In this document: in pieces, positions 1 to 7,568 of the stretch
Layout: each line of letters opens with the position of its first letter
Position numbering within the stretch: position 1 is the stretch's first letter
Source of the DNA: Acidimicrobiia bacterium
GTDB lineage: Bacteria > Actinomycetota > Acidimicrobiia > Acidimicrobiales > VFJN01
Assembly (NCBI GenBank): GCA_009694375.1
Contig: SHVB01000013.1
Location: forward strand, 1 to 64,000
DNA: 64,000 nt
Reading direction: 5' to 3'
The notes under the pieces: model-generated
What the model was told of the DNA's origin: nothing
What the model saw: the letters and a program-made list of their open reading frames with translations, nothing else
Databases searched by the model: none
Translations under genes and position numbers: made by a program

Positions 1-443
1 GTGGCGAGGATCGGCGGCTTCACTACCCCGGCGTAGACCGCCGCCGATTGTGATTGCCGAAAGGCAGTCGAACATGCGCCGGCGTCGCCGACGAGGACGT
101 TTATCTCGGTGACGTCAACGCCTGCTTCGATAACGTATTGGTAGGTGTTGAGCTGATCGAACGAGAACTTTTTCGTCTCGTCGCCGACCGTGGCTATCGT
201 TGTCCAGGCGTCGTCGTTCATGCCTGAGCGGACGTAACGTCGCGGCTCGACCGGGTCAAGCTTGCCGCCCGAGGTCGATACCGTCACTTCGATACTGTCT
301 GACACGCTCGTTGCTGGGTCCGAGGAACTATCCGAGGAACTATCCGAGGAACTATCCGCTGGATTGTCCGACACACAGCCGACTGTCAAGAGGGCCAGTA
401 CCGTCAAGGTTGCTAGGCTAGCAAGTCTGAGAGGTCTAAACAT
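1..443 (-). CDS. Putative secreted lipoprotein, 3' part beyond the window edge
   Basis: The reading frame starts at an ATG (441-443) and stays open to the left edge, giving 147 residues without a stop, so the gene is partial only because the window ends. The first 22 residues form a signal peptide with a hydrophobic core, followed by Cys23 in the context LLTVGC, a lipoprotein lipobox that is slightly off consensus at -3 (Thr). A Ser/Asp linker with three DSSS units follows, typical of a flexible tether between the lipid anchor and the exported domain. The remaining domain has no motif I recognise. It should be anchored on the outer face of the cytoplasmic membrane. The linker is encoded by perfect 12-bp tandem repeats. 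Function unknown. Confidence 0.75.
   Translation of the reverse strand, partial: MFRPLRLASLATLTVLALLTVGCVSDNPADSSSDSSSDSSSDPATSVSDSIEVTVSTSGGKLDPVEPRRYVRSGMNDDAWTTIATVGDETKKFSFDQLNTYQYVIEAGVDVTEINVLVGDAGACSTAFRQSQSAAVYAGVVKPPILA
321..356. repeat. Three perfect 12-bp tandem repeats in the lipoprotein linker
   Basis: The unit cgaggaactatc occurs three times without mismatch and encodes the DSSS linker units of the lipoprotein on the minus strand. The array stays in frame because the unit is 12 bp, so copy-number change would alter linker length without breaking the gene. Confidence 0.9.
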
Positions 444-914
444 GACCGAAACCTACTTGATCTGAGACGGGGCTTCTGTCGGGCGGTTTTGGATTTACGT
501 CCGAAACCCACCCCCTCCCCCACGCCCAGTGGTTTCCAGGGTCGAATGGTTCACCGTCGCCACGACGTCGACGCTGCTGCGATCCGGCGGTAGGTGGCGC
601 TCCGGCCAGCCAGACCGCGGGGATTATGGGGCACCCGGTAAGGGTCGAAGTGTGCGGGTCATCCTGGAATTGCGGACGGATAATTGAGCGGTGATACGGA
701 GCGGTTTGGACGGCGGTCCAAGGCTTGCGGAGAGCGCCGAGATCGGGCATTCGGAGGGCTCGCGAGGGCAAGCGCGCTGGCCCGAGTGCGGCGAGAGCAC
801 CCGCCGAGCAGCAGGTGGCTCGCTCGGGTCTGATCGTCGAAGGTACTGGGAGTCATGAGCGCGCCGAGGGTTTGGGCGGCCCAGCGGTAGGCGACGGCGG
901 GTCGTGCGCTGCGA
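444..914. other. Gene-free stretch
   Basis: About 470 bp between the lipoprotein start and the MarR stop. The short frames here have no start signal, domain or neighbouring logic, and I recognise no RNA gene. The part next to 443 should hold the lipoprotein promoter, but no clear -35/-10 pair stands out. Confidence 0.5.
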
Positions 915-1382
915 TCAGGCTGAGCGATGTTCACGAGCGTGAGTCGCAATCCGCTCGAGGACGTCCGCGACGATCGGTCGTTCTCCGGGTTCGATGAGAT
1001 CGATCAGGAATTCCCGGACGTCGCGCACGTGGCCGGGAGCGGCAGTTTCGATTCGAGTCATTCCTGCTGGCGTGATCACAGCGTGGACCCCTCGCCGGTC
1101 CTCGTGGCACTGCTCACGGCCCACCCAGCCCCGTTTGACGAGGCGATCGACCCGCTGCGTCAAACGCGACTGCGAATGCACCAGTCGCTGTGACAGTTCG
1201 GTCATCCGCATTCGATGATCGGGCGCTTCGGATAACAGGACGAGCACCTCGTAGTCGTCACCGGTCATGTCAGCGTTCCGTTTGAGCGCCTGCTCAAGCT
1301 CATGGGTGACTCGTCCGTACGTCTCGAGGAAGCCGCGCCAGATCCGCATCTCCTCGTCGTCGAGCCATCGAGTGTCGTCCAT
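915..1382 (-). CDS. MarR family transcriptional regulator
   Basis: The 155-residue protein has the MarR plan: an N-terminal dimerisation helix, a winged helix-turn-helix at roughly residues 45-105 (SQRLVHSQSRLTQRVDRLVK as recognition region, then a wing rich in charged residues) and a C-terminal helix. MarR proteins usually repress a divergent operon and release DNA on binding small phenolic ligands or on oxidation. Here the divergent genes encode two YceI proteins, and a perfect 19-bp palindrome lies between the two start codons, so autoregulation plus control of the YceI genes is likely. The ligand cannot be told from the sequence. Confidence 0.9.
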   Translation of the reverse strand: MDDTRWLDDEEMRIWRGFLETYGRVTHELEQALKRNADMTGDDYEVLVLLSEAPDHRMRMTELSQRLVHSQSRLTQRVDRLVKRGWVGREQCHEDRRGVHAVITPAGMTRIETAAPGHVRDVREFLIDLIEPGERPIVADVLERIATHAREHRSA

Positions 1383-1421
1383 GAGGAGGATTCTACCTTC
1401 CAGGTTGCGTGTCGTTCAAAG

Positions 1422-1440
1422 TTAAAGTATTATACTTTAA
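1422..1440. promoter_or_regulatory. Palindromic operator between marR and the YceI genes
   Basis: Perfect 19-bp palindrome TTAAAGTAT-T-ATACTTTAA in an otherwise GC-rich genome, centred in the 92-bp divergent spacer. Size and AT-richness match MarR-family operators. It would cover the promoter region of both directions. Confidence 0.75.
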
Positions 1441-1474
1441 ATCTTAAGTATGTTCGACAAAGGAGATCACACAC

Positions 1475-2014
1475 ATGACCATCACCCCAACCACCGACGC
1501 CATCGCGGGCATTTGGAGCATCGAACCTGCCCACTCAGAAGTCGGCTTTACCGTCCGCCATCTCGGCTTGTCCAAGGTCCGCGGCCGTTTCAACAGCTTC
1601 AGTGGCACGATCCAGATCGCGGATGCGCGCCTGTTCAGCTCCGTCGAAGCAACGATCGACCTTGCCTCGGTGGACACCAACAACGAACAGCGCGACGGTC
1701 ACCTGCGCAGCGGGGACTTCTTCAACGCCGACGCGAATCCTCAGATGACCTTCCGTTCCACCGCCCTCACGGCTGACACTCTCGTGGGCGATCTGACCAT
1801 CAACGATGTCACCCGCCAGGTCATCCTCGATCTCGAGTTCCATGGCGTTGCCGTCGACGGCTACGACACGACCCGCGCGGGATTCAGCGCGGCCGGCCAG
1901 ATCAGACGCTCGGACTTCGGCATCAACTTCAACGCGCCACTCGGCCTCGACGGTGCCCTCATTGGCGACAAGGTCACCATCGAACTCGAAATCCAAGCCG
2001 TCCCAGCAGGCTGA
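1475..2014 (+). CDS. YceI family protein
   Basis: A 179-residue YceI-like protein (lipocalin-like beta-barrel that binds polyisoprenoid or other lipids). Family features visible are the N-terminal GIWSIEPAHSEVGFTVRHLG strand, the VDTNNEQRDGHLRSGDFF segment, and the C-terminal RSDFGINFNAPL and KVTIELEIQA strands. No signal peptide is present, so it should be cytoplasmic, unlike the periplasmic E. coli protein. The start is set by a strong AAAGGAG ribosome site about 10 nt before the ATG. It is the first gene after the MarR operator and is followed 40 bp later by a second YceI gene. Confidence 0.92.
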   Translation: MTITPTTDAIAGIWSIEPAHSEVGFTVRHLGLSKVRGRFNSFSGTIQIADARLFSSVEATIDLASVDTNNEQRDGHLRSGDFFNADANPQMTFRSTALTADTLVGDLTINDVTRQVILDLEFHGVAVDGYDTTRAGFSAAGQIRRSDFGINFNAPLGLDGALIGDKVTIELEIQAVPAG

Positions 2015-2054
2015 ACCTCCCCAACATCACGACTCAGAAAGAGACAACACACAC

Positions 2055-2576
2055 ATGACAACTCAACAACACAGCGACGTGCTCCGCACCGGGACGTGGC
2101 ACATCGACCCGGCCAAGACGACCGTCACGGTGGCCGTCAAGAAACTCGGCATGTTCACCGTCACCGCAGGGCTCAACGTCACTGCAGGCACCATCAGCCT
2201 TGGGAATGACGACAACACTGTGGAGGTCGATGTCACCGTCGATGCAGCCTCCTATGCGAGCCCGATGGCCAAACGGAACGAACATGTCCGCGGCGCCCAC
2301 TTCCTCGACACCGAGCACAACCCGACCATCCGCTTCACCGGCGGCACCCTCGCTAGCGATGCGGCCGGTAACTATCGAGTCGCCGGAGACGTCACGATCA
2401 AAGGGCGCAAATCGCCCGTCGAGTTCAGGGTCACCGACATCGACGCATCGACGGACGTCGCATCGTTCAAGGCGACTGCGAGCGTGGACCGCAAATCGGT
2501 CGGAATCGACAAGATGCCTTCGTTCATCATCGGTAAGACGCTCAATCTCACGGTCACCGCATACATGAACCGCTAA
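2055..2576 (+). CDS. YceI family protein (second copy)
   Basis: A 173-residue YceI-like protein, clearly related to but divergent from its upstream neighbour. It shows the N-terminal GTWHIDPAKTTVTVAVKKLG strand, the AKRNEHVRGAHFLDTEHNP segment and the C-terminal barrel strands. The frame is open further upstream but overlaps the first YceI gene; the ATG at 2055 is chosen because the family homology begins just after it and a purine-rich AAAGAGA precedes it. The pair probably forms one operon under MarR control. No signal peptide is visible; lipid binding is inferred from the family only. Confidence 0.88.
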   Translation: MTTQQHSDVLRTGTWHIDPAKTTVTVAVKKLGMFTVTAGLNVTAGTISLGNDDNTVEVDVTVDAASYASPMAKRNEHVRGAHFLDTEHNPTIRFTGGTLASDAAGNYRVAGDVTIKGRKSPVEFRVTDIDASTDVASFKATASVDRKSVGIDKMPSFIIGKTLNLTVTAYMNR

Positions 2577-2727
2577 CAGCGTGGGGCACACGACCCATTG
2601 AACCGGCGGTCGCGAGATCGGCCTCATCGACTGAAGCGACCATCCACAGGCCGAGCAATGCGCGGCGAACGACTCCGACCGCGACATTCCCACCTCATCC
2701 CTACTTCTCACGAAAGCAGCAACACCT

Positions 2728-3033
2728 ATGACAGTCACAACCCCCATCACGCTCGTCCTTGGCGCCACCGGCAATATCGGCGGCCAGCTCTCGCAGCCCT
2801 TCGAGACACTCCTCGGCGAGGAAGTGCGCCAGCACGTGGCACGCGGCGCCGAAGCGGAACTCACCGACGCCGTCGAGGACGTGTTCCGAATCGACCACGG
2901 CGGTGAACCACCAGTCGAACCCGAGCTCGCACTCGCCGGGGCCACCCCGGCGACAGTGCACGCCGCGCAGGGTTTGAAAGAGAAGACGATGGTGGACTCC
3001 GAGGGACTCGAACCCCCGACATTTGCCTTGTAA
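2728..3033 (+). pseudogene. Remnant of an NmrA-like NAD(P)-binding protein
   Basis: The 101-residue frame opens with a Rossmann glycine motif (LVLGATGNIGGQL) typical of NmrA-like or atypical SDR proteins, which are normally 250-300 residues. After about 25 residues the homology stops and the rest matches nothing I know. The last 14 codons run through the tRNA-like element at 2990-3047 in antisense, giving the familiar artefact peptide SEGLEPPT. The gene has therefore lost most of its body, by internal deletion and replacement of its 3' end. It sits 151 bp behind the YceI pair and may once have been part of that operon. Confidence 0.6.
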
Positions 3034-3047
3034 GGGCCAAGGAGTCC
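2990..3047 (-). other. tRNA-like element without D arm (candidate attachment site or tRNA/tmRNA 3' scar)
   Basis: Read on the minus strand, the 58 nt fold as a 7-bp acceptor (GGACTCC pairing with GGAGTCC), a stem with loop CTTACAA (would-be anticodon UAC, Val), and a 5-bp T arm with loop TTCGAGT, ending in discriminator A and an encoded CCA. There is no D arm: the acceptor runs straight into the anticodon-like stem, which has one mismatch. Bacterial tRNAs need a D arm, so this is more likely a scar or att site than a working tRNA. It shares 15 nt of T arm (GGGGTTCGAGTCCCT) with tRNA-Val at 4773-4846. A tmRNA 3' fragment is the main alternative. Confidence 0.5.
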
Positions 3048-3200
3048 TTGCCTGTGACCTGCGGAAACGCTGGGATGCCAGGCAGAAGCGTTGCACCACC
3101 CCCCTCTACTCCCCGTTGGTGACCCCTACTCCCCGTCTGCTGTGGCACACGTGTGGCACGAAGTCAGACCACGACCAGGGAAACGCGGCAGGACACCGCT

Positions 3201-4007
3201 TCACTCATGGCGTAGGTCGTCGATCGCAGCGAGGAGGGCCAGGAGGCGCGTGCGTCGGCGTTGGGCTTCCCCCTCGGCCACGCCTGCCGTGATCGCCGGG
3301 AGGCTCGCACCACCGGGTCCAAGTTCTGCCCGAAGGATCGGCAAGACCGCCACCAGGTCTGGATCCTCAGCGGCCACGTCGATGCCGAATTCCGTATTCA
3401 CGAGCTCGATGCAGCGCCACAGATCCTCGGCGTCCCGGGTCTCGGTGCGAACCGACCGGACGCGAGCTTTTAGGACGAGCATGGCGATCAGGTCCGGGAT
3501 CTGAACTGTGGCCTCAACCTGGGACCCGTCGGTCAGGTGCATCACCGCGTTGACCTCTACCGGCGAGCGACGCAGGGCCTCGCTCAGCCCGGGTACCTCC
3601 GTCGAGTTGACCGATCCGACCCGATGCGCTGATCGAAGGCGCGTGGTGTATCCGGGGATCAGGATGTCGATGGCGGCACGGCGTCGATCATCCACCTGTC
3701 GTGCCCAGCGGTTGCCAGCCTCCTTCCGGTAGCCGGTGGCCTCGATTAGATCGACGAGCAATGCATCGTCTTGGAGCAAGCCGAGCGGGATCCCGAAGTC
3801 AGCGTCGCCGGTCGCCCTGATCGGCAGGTCCGAACCGAGACGTTGAAGGTGGATCATCACGGCGATGCCACCGATCAACCGATGATTGCGGCCATCGAGG
3901 ATCCTCGCCATGTCCCCAATCGCCACGTAGCCCCCATCCGTGGCGAGGGATTCGGAGACGAGGTGAATAGGTGAGATGCCTCCGTCGTGTTTGTCGCCAA
4001 CGTTCAA
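3201..4007 (-). CDS. AbiEii-like nucleotidyltransferase (probable type IV toxin)
   Basis: A 268-residue protein with a nucleotidyltransferase core: LIGGIAVMIHLQRLG at about residues 40-54, then RATGDADFG at 62-70 with the paired metal-binding acids, and later DAEDLWR and the helical C-terminal half. This matches the AbiEii/AbiGii toxin group of the DNA polymerase beta-like superfamily, which act as the toxin of type IV toxin-antitoxin or phage-abortive systems by adding nucleotides to tRNA. The TTG start overlaps the stop of the upstream helix-turn-helix gene (TTGA), the usual antitoxin-toxin order. Sitting next to tRNA-Val and a tRNA-like scar fits a small genomic island. Family call firm, toxin role inferred. 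Confidence 0.7.
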   Translation of the reverse strand: MNVGDKHDGGISPIHLVSESLATDGGYVAIGDMARILDGRNHRLIGGIAVMIHLQRLGSDLPIRATGDADFGIPLGLLQDDALLVDLIEATGYRKEAGNRWARQVDDRRRAAIDILIPGYTTRLRSAHRVGSVNSTEVPGLSEALRRSPVEVNAVMHLTDGSQVEATVQIPDLIAMLVLKARVRSVRTETRDAEDLWRCIELVNTEFGIDVAAEDPDLVAVLPILRAELGPGGASLPAITAGVAEGEAQRRRTRLLALLAAIDDLRHE

Positions 4008-4639
4008 CGGAGCACCTCCGGTGAGATTCCCATCAAGATGGCAGCCGCCTCCGCCCTGTCGCTCCCTCCGAGATCCATGAGGTCCGTCGCCTGCTGGAAG
4101 CGCTCGGTCAGCGGTAGGCCATCCACGACCACCCTGTCATCGAAGAGTCGGGCGTCATCGGTGACGCGGACGATCACCGTCGCCACGGCCTTGCTCTCCG
4201 CAGACACAAACCCGATCACAGACAGATCCAGCGGTTCAGGGGCCCAGACGATCGCCGTCGAGGGCCGCCTCCATGGCGTCGTCAGATCGGCTGCGAGATC
4301 GGCGCTCACGGCCAGCGAGCCATGCGCATCGACGATCCGGTGCGCCTGCTCGCTCAACGTGTCGAGGGCGTACCACCAGGCTTCTCGATCGGTCTCCCGA
4401 GGTCGGTATCGGTCGAGGTAGGTCATGACGAGCGGCTGTCGATCCGCTGTCCAGCCGTCATCCATCCGACGCACGAGGCCATCTTCGGCAAGGCGCACCA
4501 GCACCTGGGAGACCCGCGGCTGCGATGTGGCGCAACGCTCCGCGAGCTCCCGCTGCATCAGTGGCCGTTCGGCGTTGACCAGCTCACGAACGACGGCTGC
4601 CGTTGCCGAGCCCCATCCACGCGTCTTCATGAGAAGCAT
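4004..4639 (-). CDS. AbiEi-like winged-helix protein (probable antitoxin and autorepressor)
   Basis: A 211-residue protein with an N-terminal winged helix (residues about 10-60, LAERCATSQPRVSQVLVRLA) and a longer C-terminal domain. In AbiE modules the antitoxin has this plan and also represses its own promoter. The ATG at 4639 is chosen because a GGGGAG ribosome site lies 12-13 nt upstream; a second ATG three codons later is possible. An inverted repeat directly upstream fits autorepression. The frame remains open upstream, but that part is antisense to tRNA-Val and produces only artefact peptide. The stop overlaps the TTG start of the nucleotidyltransferase gene, implying translational coupling of the two. 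Confidence 0.7.
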   Translation of the reverse strand: MLLMKTRGWGSATAAVVRELVNAERPLMQRELAERCATSQPRVSQVLVRLAEDGLVRRMDDGWTADRQPLVMTYLDRYRPRETDREAWWYALDTLSEQAHRIVDAHGSLAVSADLAADLTTPWRRPSTAIVWAPEPLDLSVIGFVSAESKAVATVIVRVTDDARLFDDRVVVDGLPLTERFQQATDLMDLGGSDRAEAAAILMGISPEVLR

Positions 4640-4640
4640 T

Positions 4641-4679
4641 ATATAAGTCTTCTCCCCTTTCTGACAAGAACACTTATAT
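4641..4679. promoter_or_regulatory. Inverted repeat at the AbiE-like promoter
   Basis: Arms ATATAAGT (4641-4648) and ACTTATAT (4672-4679) are exact inverted copies with 23 nt between them, immediately upstream of the antitoxin start and inside a locally AT-rich stretch. AbiEi antitoxins are known to bind inverted repeats in their own promoter. Confidence 0.6.
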
Positions 4680-4772
4680 GGCCACTGCCACGGCACGTTT
4701 GCGGGACGCAAACCAGCCAACAACTGCCCATCGTGGGGCACGACACAGCCAGCCGATGCCGTGACCTGGCGG

Positions 4773-4846
4773 TGGGCGCGAAGGGACTCGAACCCCTGGC
4801 CTCTGCCGTGTGAAGGCAGCGCTCTAACCAACTGAGCTACGCGCCC
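4773..4846 (-). tRNA. tRNA-Val (CAC)
   Basis: On the minus strand the 74 nt form a complete cloverleaf: acceptor GGGCGCG pairing with CGCGCCC, D arm GCTC/GAGC with AGTTGGTTA loop, anticodon stem CTGCC/GGCAG around loop TTCACAC (anticodon CAC), and T arm with TTCGAGT. CC but not the final A of CCA is encoded after the discriminator A. Confidence 0.95.
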
Positions 4847-4905
4847 CGAGTGCGGGAGGGTCACGGTACCAGAAGGCCACCGCACCATGGCCACCCGCCC
4901 GTTGC

Positions 4906-6306
4906 TCAGATCGGCGCCACCTGGTCAAAGGCGAGATCATCCTCGAGCAGCGCGAGAAGTTGCAGCACCGCCACATCATCGTGTTGGCGACCCACCACCT
5001 GCAGACCGATGGGAATACCGTTGGACCCGAAGCCGGCACACACCGTGCCCGCTGGCGATCGGGTCATGTTGAAAGGGTAGGAGAAGGCCACCCATGCCGG
5101 GGTGGGGTGTCCATTGACCGTTCCATCAGACCCCGGCGGTCCCGGGAAGCCAGCCACCGTGGGCGTCAGCAGCAGCGGCACCTGTTCGAACACCTCGCAT
5201 AGTTGCAGGTTGGTGGTGTGGCAGGCATCGAATGCCTCCAGCAACTCCGAGCCGGTTTGCCTGACCCCGAAGGCGTCGATCAACCGTCGGTGGCCCGCAT
5301 CAAGGCGGTCCCAATCCGCAGTACCGCGCAGATGCCCGAGCGCCCGCTCATTACCGGTCATAGCCATCTGAATCCACGACATCGCCGGATCGCCATGGAA
5401 CACCGGGTCCACCAGCACGACCTCCGTACCGAGGCTCTCCAACCGGGCCAACACCGCCTCACAGGCGGCGAGAACCTCGGCATCCACCACGGCGTAGCCC
5501 AACGTGGGCGACCATCCCACCCGCGCCGGCGGCTCCACGTGCTCCAGCGCCCCCGACCACGCCATCGCCGGGCTCGGCAAGGAACGCAGGTCGGTGGGAT
5601 CCGGACCCACCACGGCATCAAGGGCCAGCGTGATGTCCCGGATGCGCCTCGCCATCGGACCCTTGGTGGACAAGTCGCCCCAGCCGGGGGGCTTTGCCCC
5701 GCCCACCGGCACCCGACCGAGCGAGGCTTTCATCCCCGACAGACCACACACCGATGACGGGATCCGGATGGAACCGCCGCCATCGGATCCGGTGCACAGC
5801 GGAACGAGCCCCGCCGCCAGGGCGGCCGACGAACCACCGGAGGAACCCCCGGCCGAGTACGCCAGATTCCACGGATTGCTCGTGGCCCCAAAGAGGGGGT
5901 TCGTGGTGTCGCCTTTGTGGCCCAGTTCGGGGGTGTTCGTCTTGCCGATCACCACACACCCCGCCGCTTTGAGACGCCCCACCAGCACGGAGTCGGTCTG
6001 CGCAATGGCGCTATCGGCGTACACCACCGACCCCTGCGTCGTGCGGAACCCGGCGGCATCTTCGAGATCCTTCACCCCGATGGGGATCCCGGCCAACGGA
6101 CCCACGTCCTCGCCCGCCGCCAGTCGCTCATCGATGCGAGCCGCCTCCGCCAAGGCCGCTTCGCCCTCCACCGCCACGAACGCGTTGACCACCGGATTGA
6201 ACTGATCGATCCGCGCCAGGGCCGCTTCGGTGACTTCGCGTGCCGACGTGCGTTTAGCCCTTACATCAGCCGCCAGCGCGGCCACGGTGACGTGACGAAA
6301 GTCCAT
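4906..6306 (-). CDS. Amidase signature family hydrolase
   Basis: A 466-residue amidase-signature enzyme. The Ser-cisSer-Lys triad is visible: Lys79 in GIPIGVKD, the cis-Ser in GGSSGGS (153-159) and the nucleophile Ser179 in SDGGGSIRIP. Length is normal for the family. These enzymes hydrolyse carboxamides; substrates range from simple amides to glutamyl-tRNA transamidation. GatA is less likely because no gatB or gatC lies nearby. It is the last gene of a probable operon with the 2-hydroxyacid dehydrogenase 36 bp upstream, so a role in catabolism of an amide-derived acid is possible but not shown. Confidence 0.9.
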   Translation of the reverse strand: MDFRHVTVAALAADVRAKRTSAREVTEAALARIDQFNPVVNAFVAVEGEAALAEAARIDERLAAGEDVGPLAGIPIGVKDLEDAAGFRTTQGSVVYADSAIAQTDSVLVGRLKAAGCVVIGKTNTPELGHKGDTTNPLFGATSNPWNLAYSAGGSSGGSSAALAAGLVPLCTGSDGGGSIRIPSSVCGLSGMKASLGRVPVGGAKPPGWGDLSTKGPMARRIRDITLALDAVVGPDPTDLRSLPSPAMAWSGALEHVEPPARVGWSPTLGYAVVDAEVLAACEAVLARLESLGTEVVLVDPVFHGDPAMSWIQMAMTGNERALGHLRGTADWDRLDAGHRRLIDAFGVRQTGSELLEAFDACHTTNLQLCEVFEQVPLLLTPTVAGFPGPPGSDGTVNGHPTPAWVAFSYPFNMTRSPAGTVCAGFGSNGIPIGLQVVGRQHDDVAVLQLLALLEDDLAFDQVAPI

Positions 6307-6342
6307 AAGAGAAGAACTTAGAACGCCCGACCACCCGCCCGC

Positions 6343-7272
6343 TCAATATCCCGTGTCCACATCCACCGGACCCACCAGGACCTCACCGGCCAACCATCGG
6401 CCCACGTTCTCCTGAATCCGCTCACTCAGGAGGGGAATCGCCATGGCAATCGTGTTGGCGGAATGGGGCGTAATGATGCAGCGCGGCTCACTCCAAAGCG
6501 GATGATCTCGCGGCAACGGCTCTGGATCGGTGACGTCAAGAGCCGCCCCCCCGATCCCGCCGGACGCCAGCACCGCGACGAGGTCTTCGGTCACGATGTG
6601 CCCACCGCGGGCCACGTTCACTACCCATGCCTCCGGGGCCAACAACCCCAGCCGACGGCGGTCGATGAGCCCACGAGTTTCCGGGGTGAGAGCCAACGCC
6701 AACACCACCAGCCGTGCCCCCGCCAAGGCGTCGTCCACATCGGCGAGGCCCACCACCCGAGCCGCCCCCTCCATCGCACACGGGGTTCGGCGCACCACGG
6801 TGACATCGCATCCAAACGGCCCCAACAGGCGCAGCAAACTCTCGGCAATCCCCCCGCCTCCGAGAATCACCACTCGCCCCCCGAGCAGGTTCGTGCCCGA
6901 CGCCCGCGTCCACTCCGATGCCCGTCCGTAGTGCGCCACCTGGCGAAGCCCCGCCAACGCCAAAGCCAGCGCATGCTCCGCCACGGGCTCCGCGTAGATG
7001 CCCTTCCCGCAGGTCCAGAGGCGGTGCCGGTGGGCTTGGAACACCTCGCGATAGGGCTCCACCCCCGCCCACGGCAGTTGTATCCATTCGATGTGGGGAC
7101 ACTCCTGCAACAGCCGGTGGAGACCCTCGGGATCGTTGGGGTCGGCCCACACCAGCCCACTGGCATCCGACGGCACCACCACGGTTCCTCCACCCGCCCG
7201 CACCGCCTCACCCAACCAGTCCCCCGTACCCTCCGGGGCCAGCGCGATACGAGATCGATCACTCACCGTCAT
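6343..7272 (-). CDS. D-isomer-specific 2-hydroxyacid dehydrogenase
   Basis: A 309-residue NAD(P)-dependent dehydrogenase of the D-2-hydroxyacid family. The Rossmann motif is GGRVVILGGGGIAESLLR in the middle of the chain, and the C-terminal half carries the family Arg (VVNVARGGHIV), Glu (DVTDPEPLPRDHPL) and catalytic His (IITPHSA). The N-terminal substrate domain is short and divergent. It reduces 2-oxoacids to D-2-hydroxyacids or the reverse; the true substrate is not readable. It lies between a small zinc-ribbon gene and the amidase on the same strand with short gaps, so one transcript is likely. Confidence 0.9.
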   Translation of the reverse strand: MTVSDRSRIALAPEGTGDWLGEAVRAGGGTVVVPSDASGLVWADPNDPEGLHRLLQECPHIEWIQLPWAGVEPYREVFQAHRHRLWTCGKGIYAEPVAEHALALALAGLRQVAHYGRASEWTRASGTNLLGGRVVILGGGGIAESLLRLLGPFGCDVTVVRRTPCAMEGAARVVGLADVDDALAGARLVVLALALTPETRGLIDRRRLGLLAPEAWVVNVARGGHIVTEDLVAVLASGGIGGAALDVTDPEPLPRDHPLWSEPRCIITPHSANTIAMAIPLLSERIQENVGRWLAGEVLVGPVDVDTGY

Positions 7273-7322
7273 CGCCTGATCCTAGAGAACGCTCCCCCGG
7301 CGGCACTCCCTCACCCGCTCGA

Positions 7323-7511
7323 TCAGTCGCAACACGAATCGCGCCAGCCACAACCACACCGGTAGTGAGCGTGCTCGGGCCGCATCTCGCCGCCGCACAG
7401 CGGGCAACACGGGAACGTCCCCATCGGATCGCGGTTGATCACACACTGCCGCGGCGCAGGACCGTCCGCATCGCCAAAGGGAAACTGCAACTCCTCGAAC
7501 TCCACCGGCAT
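7323..7511 (-). CDS. Small zinc-ribbon protein
   Basis: A 62-residue frame whose second half carries closely spaced cysteines (CCPLCGG, then YRCGCGWRDSCCD), typical of a rubredoxin-like or zinc-ribbon fold with two CxxC-type knuckles. The ATG at 7511 keeps the gene clear of the divergent MFS gene (start 7569). The frame is open further upstream, but only as antisense of that gene. No Shine-Dalgarno site is obvious. The acidic N-terminal half (PVEFEELQFPFGDAD) could be a separate interaction segment. It would be the first gene of the zinc ribbon-dehydrogenase-amidase string. Function unknown. Confidence 0.6.
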   Translation of the reverse strand: MPVEFEELQFPFGDADGPAPRQCVINRDPMGTFPCCPLCGGEMRPEHAHYRCGCGWRDSCCD

Positions 7512-7568
7512 AAGCGGAAAGGATACGGGCTCGCCCCCACTCCCGGCCGGATGGCAGGCTGCGTCGTC

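Noticed and set aside
659-949. A 96-codon minus-strand frame next to marR
   Set aside because: It overlaps the end of marR and has no motif, signal or ribosome site.
3023-3292. A plus-strand frame with LLWHTCGTKSD, considered as an integrase tail
   Set aside because: The match is a short recollection only, with no catalytic residues and no start; too weak to annotate.
4322-4813. A plus-strand frame ending in GAKGLEPLASAV
   Set aside because: The ending is the usual antisense translation of a tRNA T arm (tRNA-Val at 4773-4846); the rest is antisense to the winged-helix gene.
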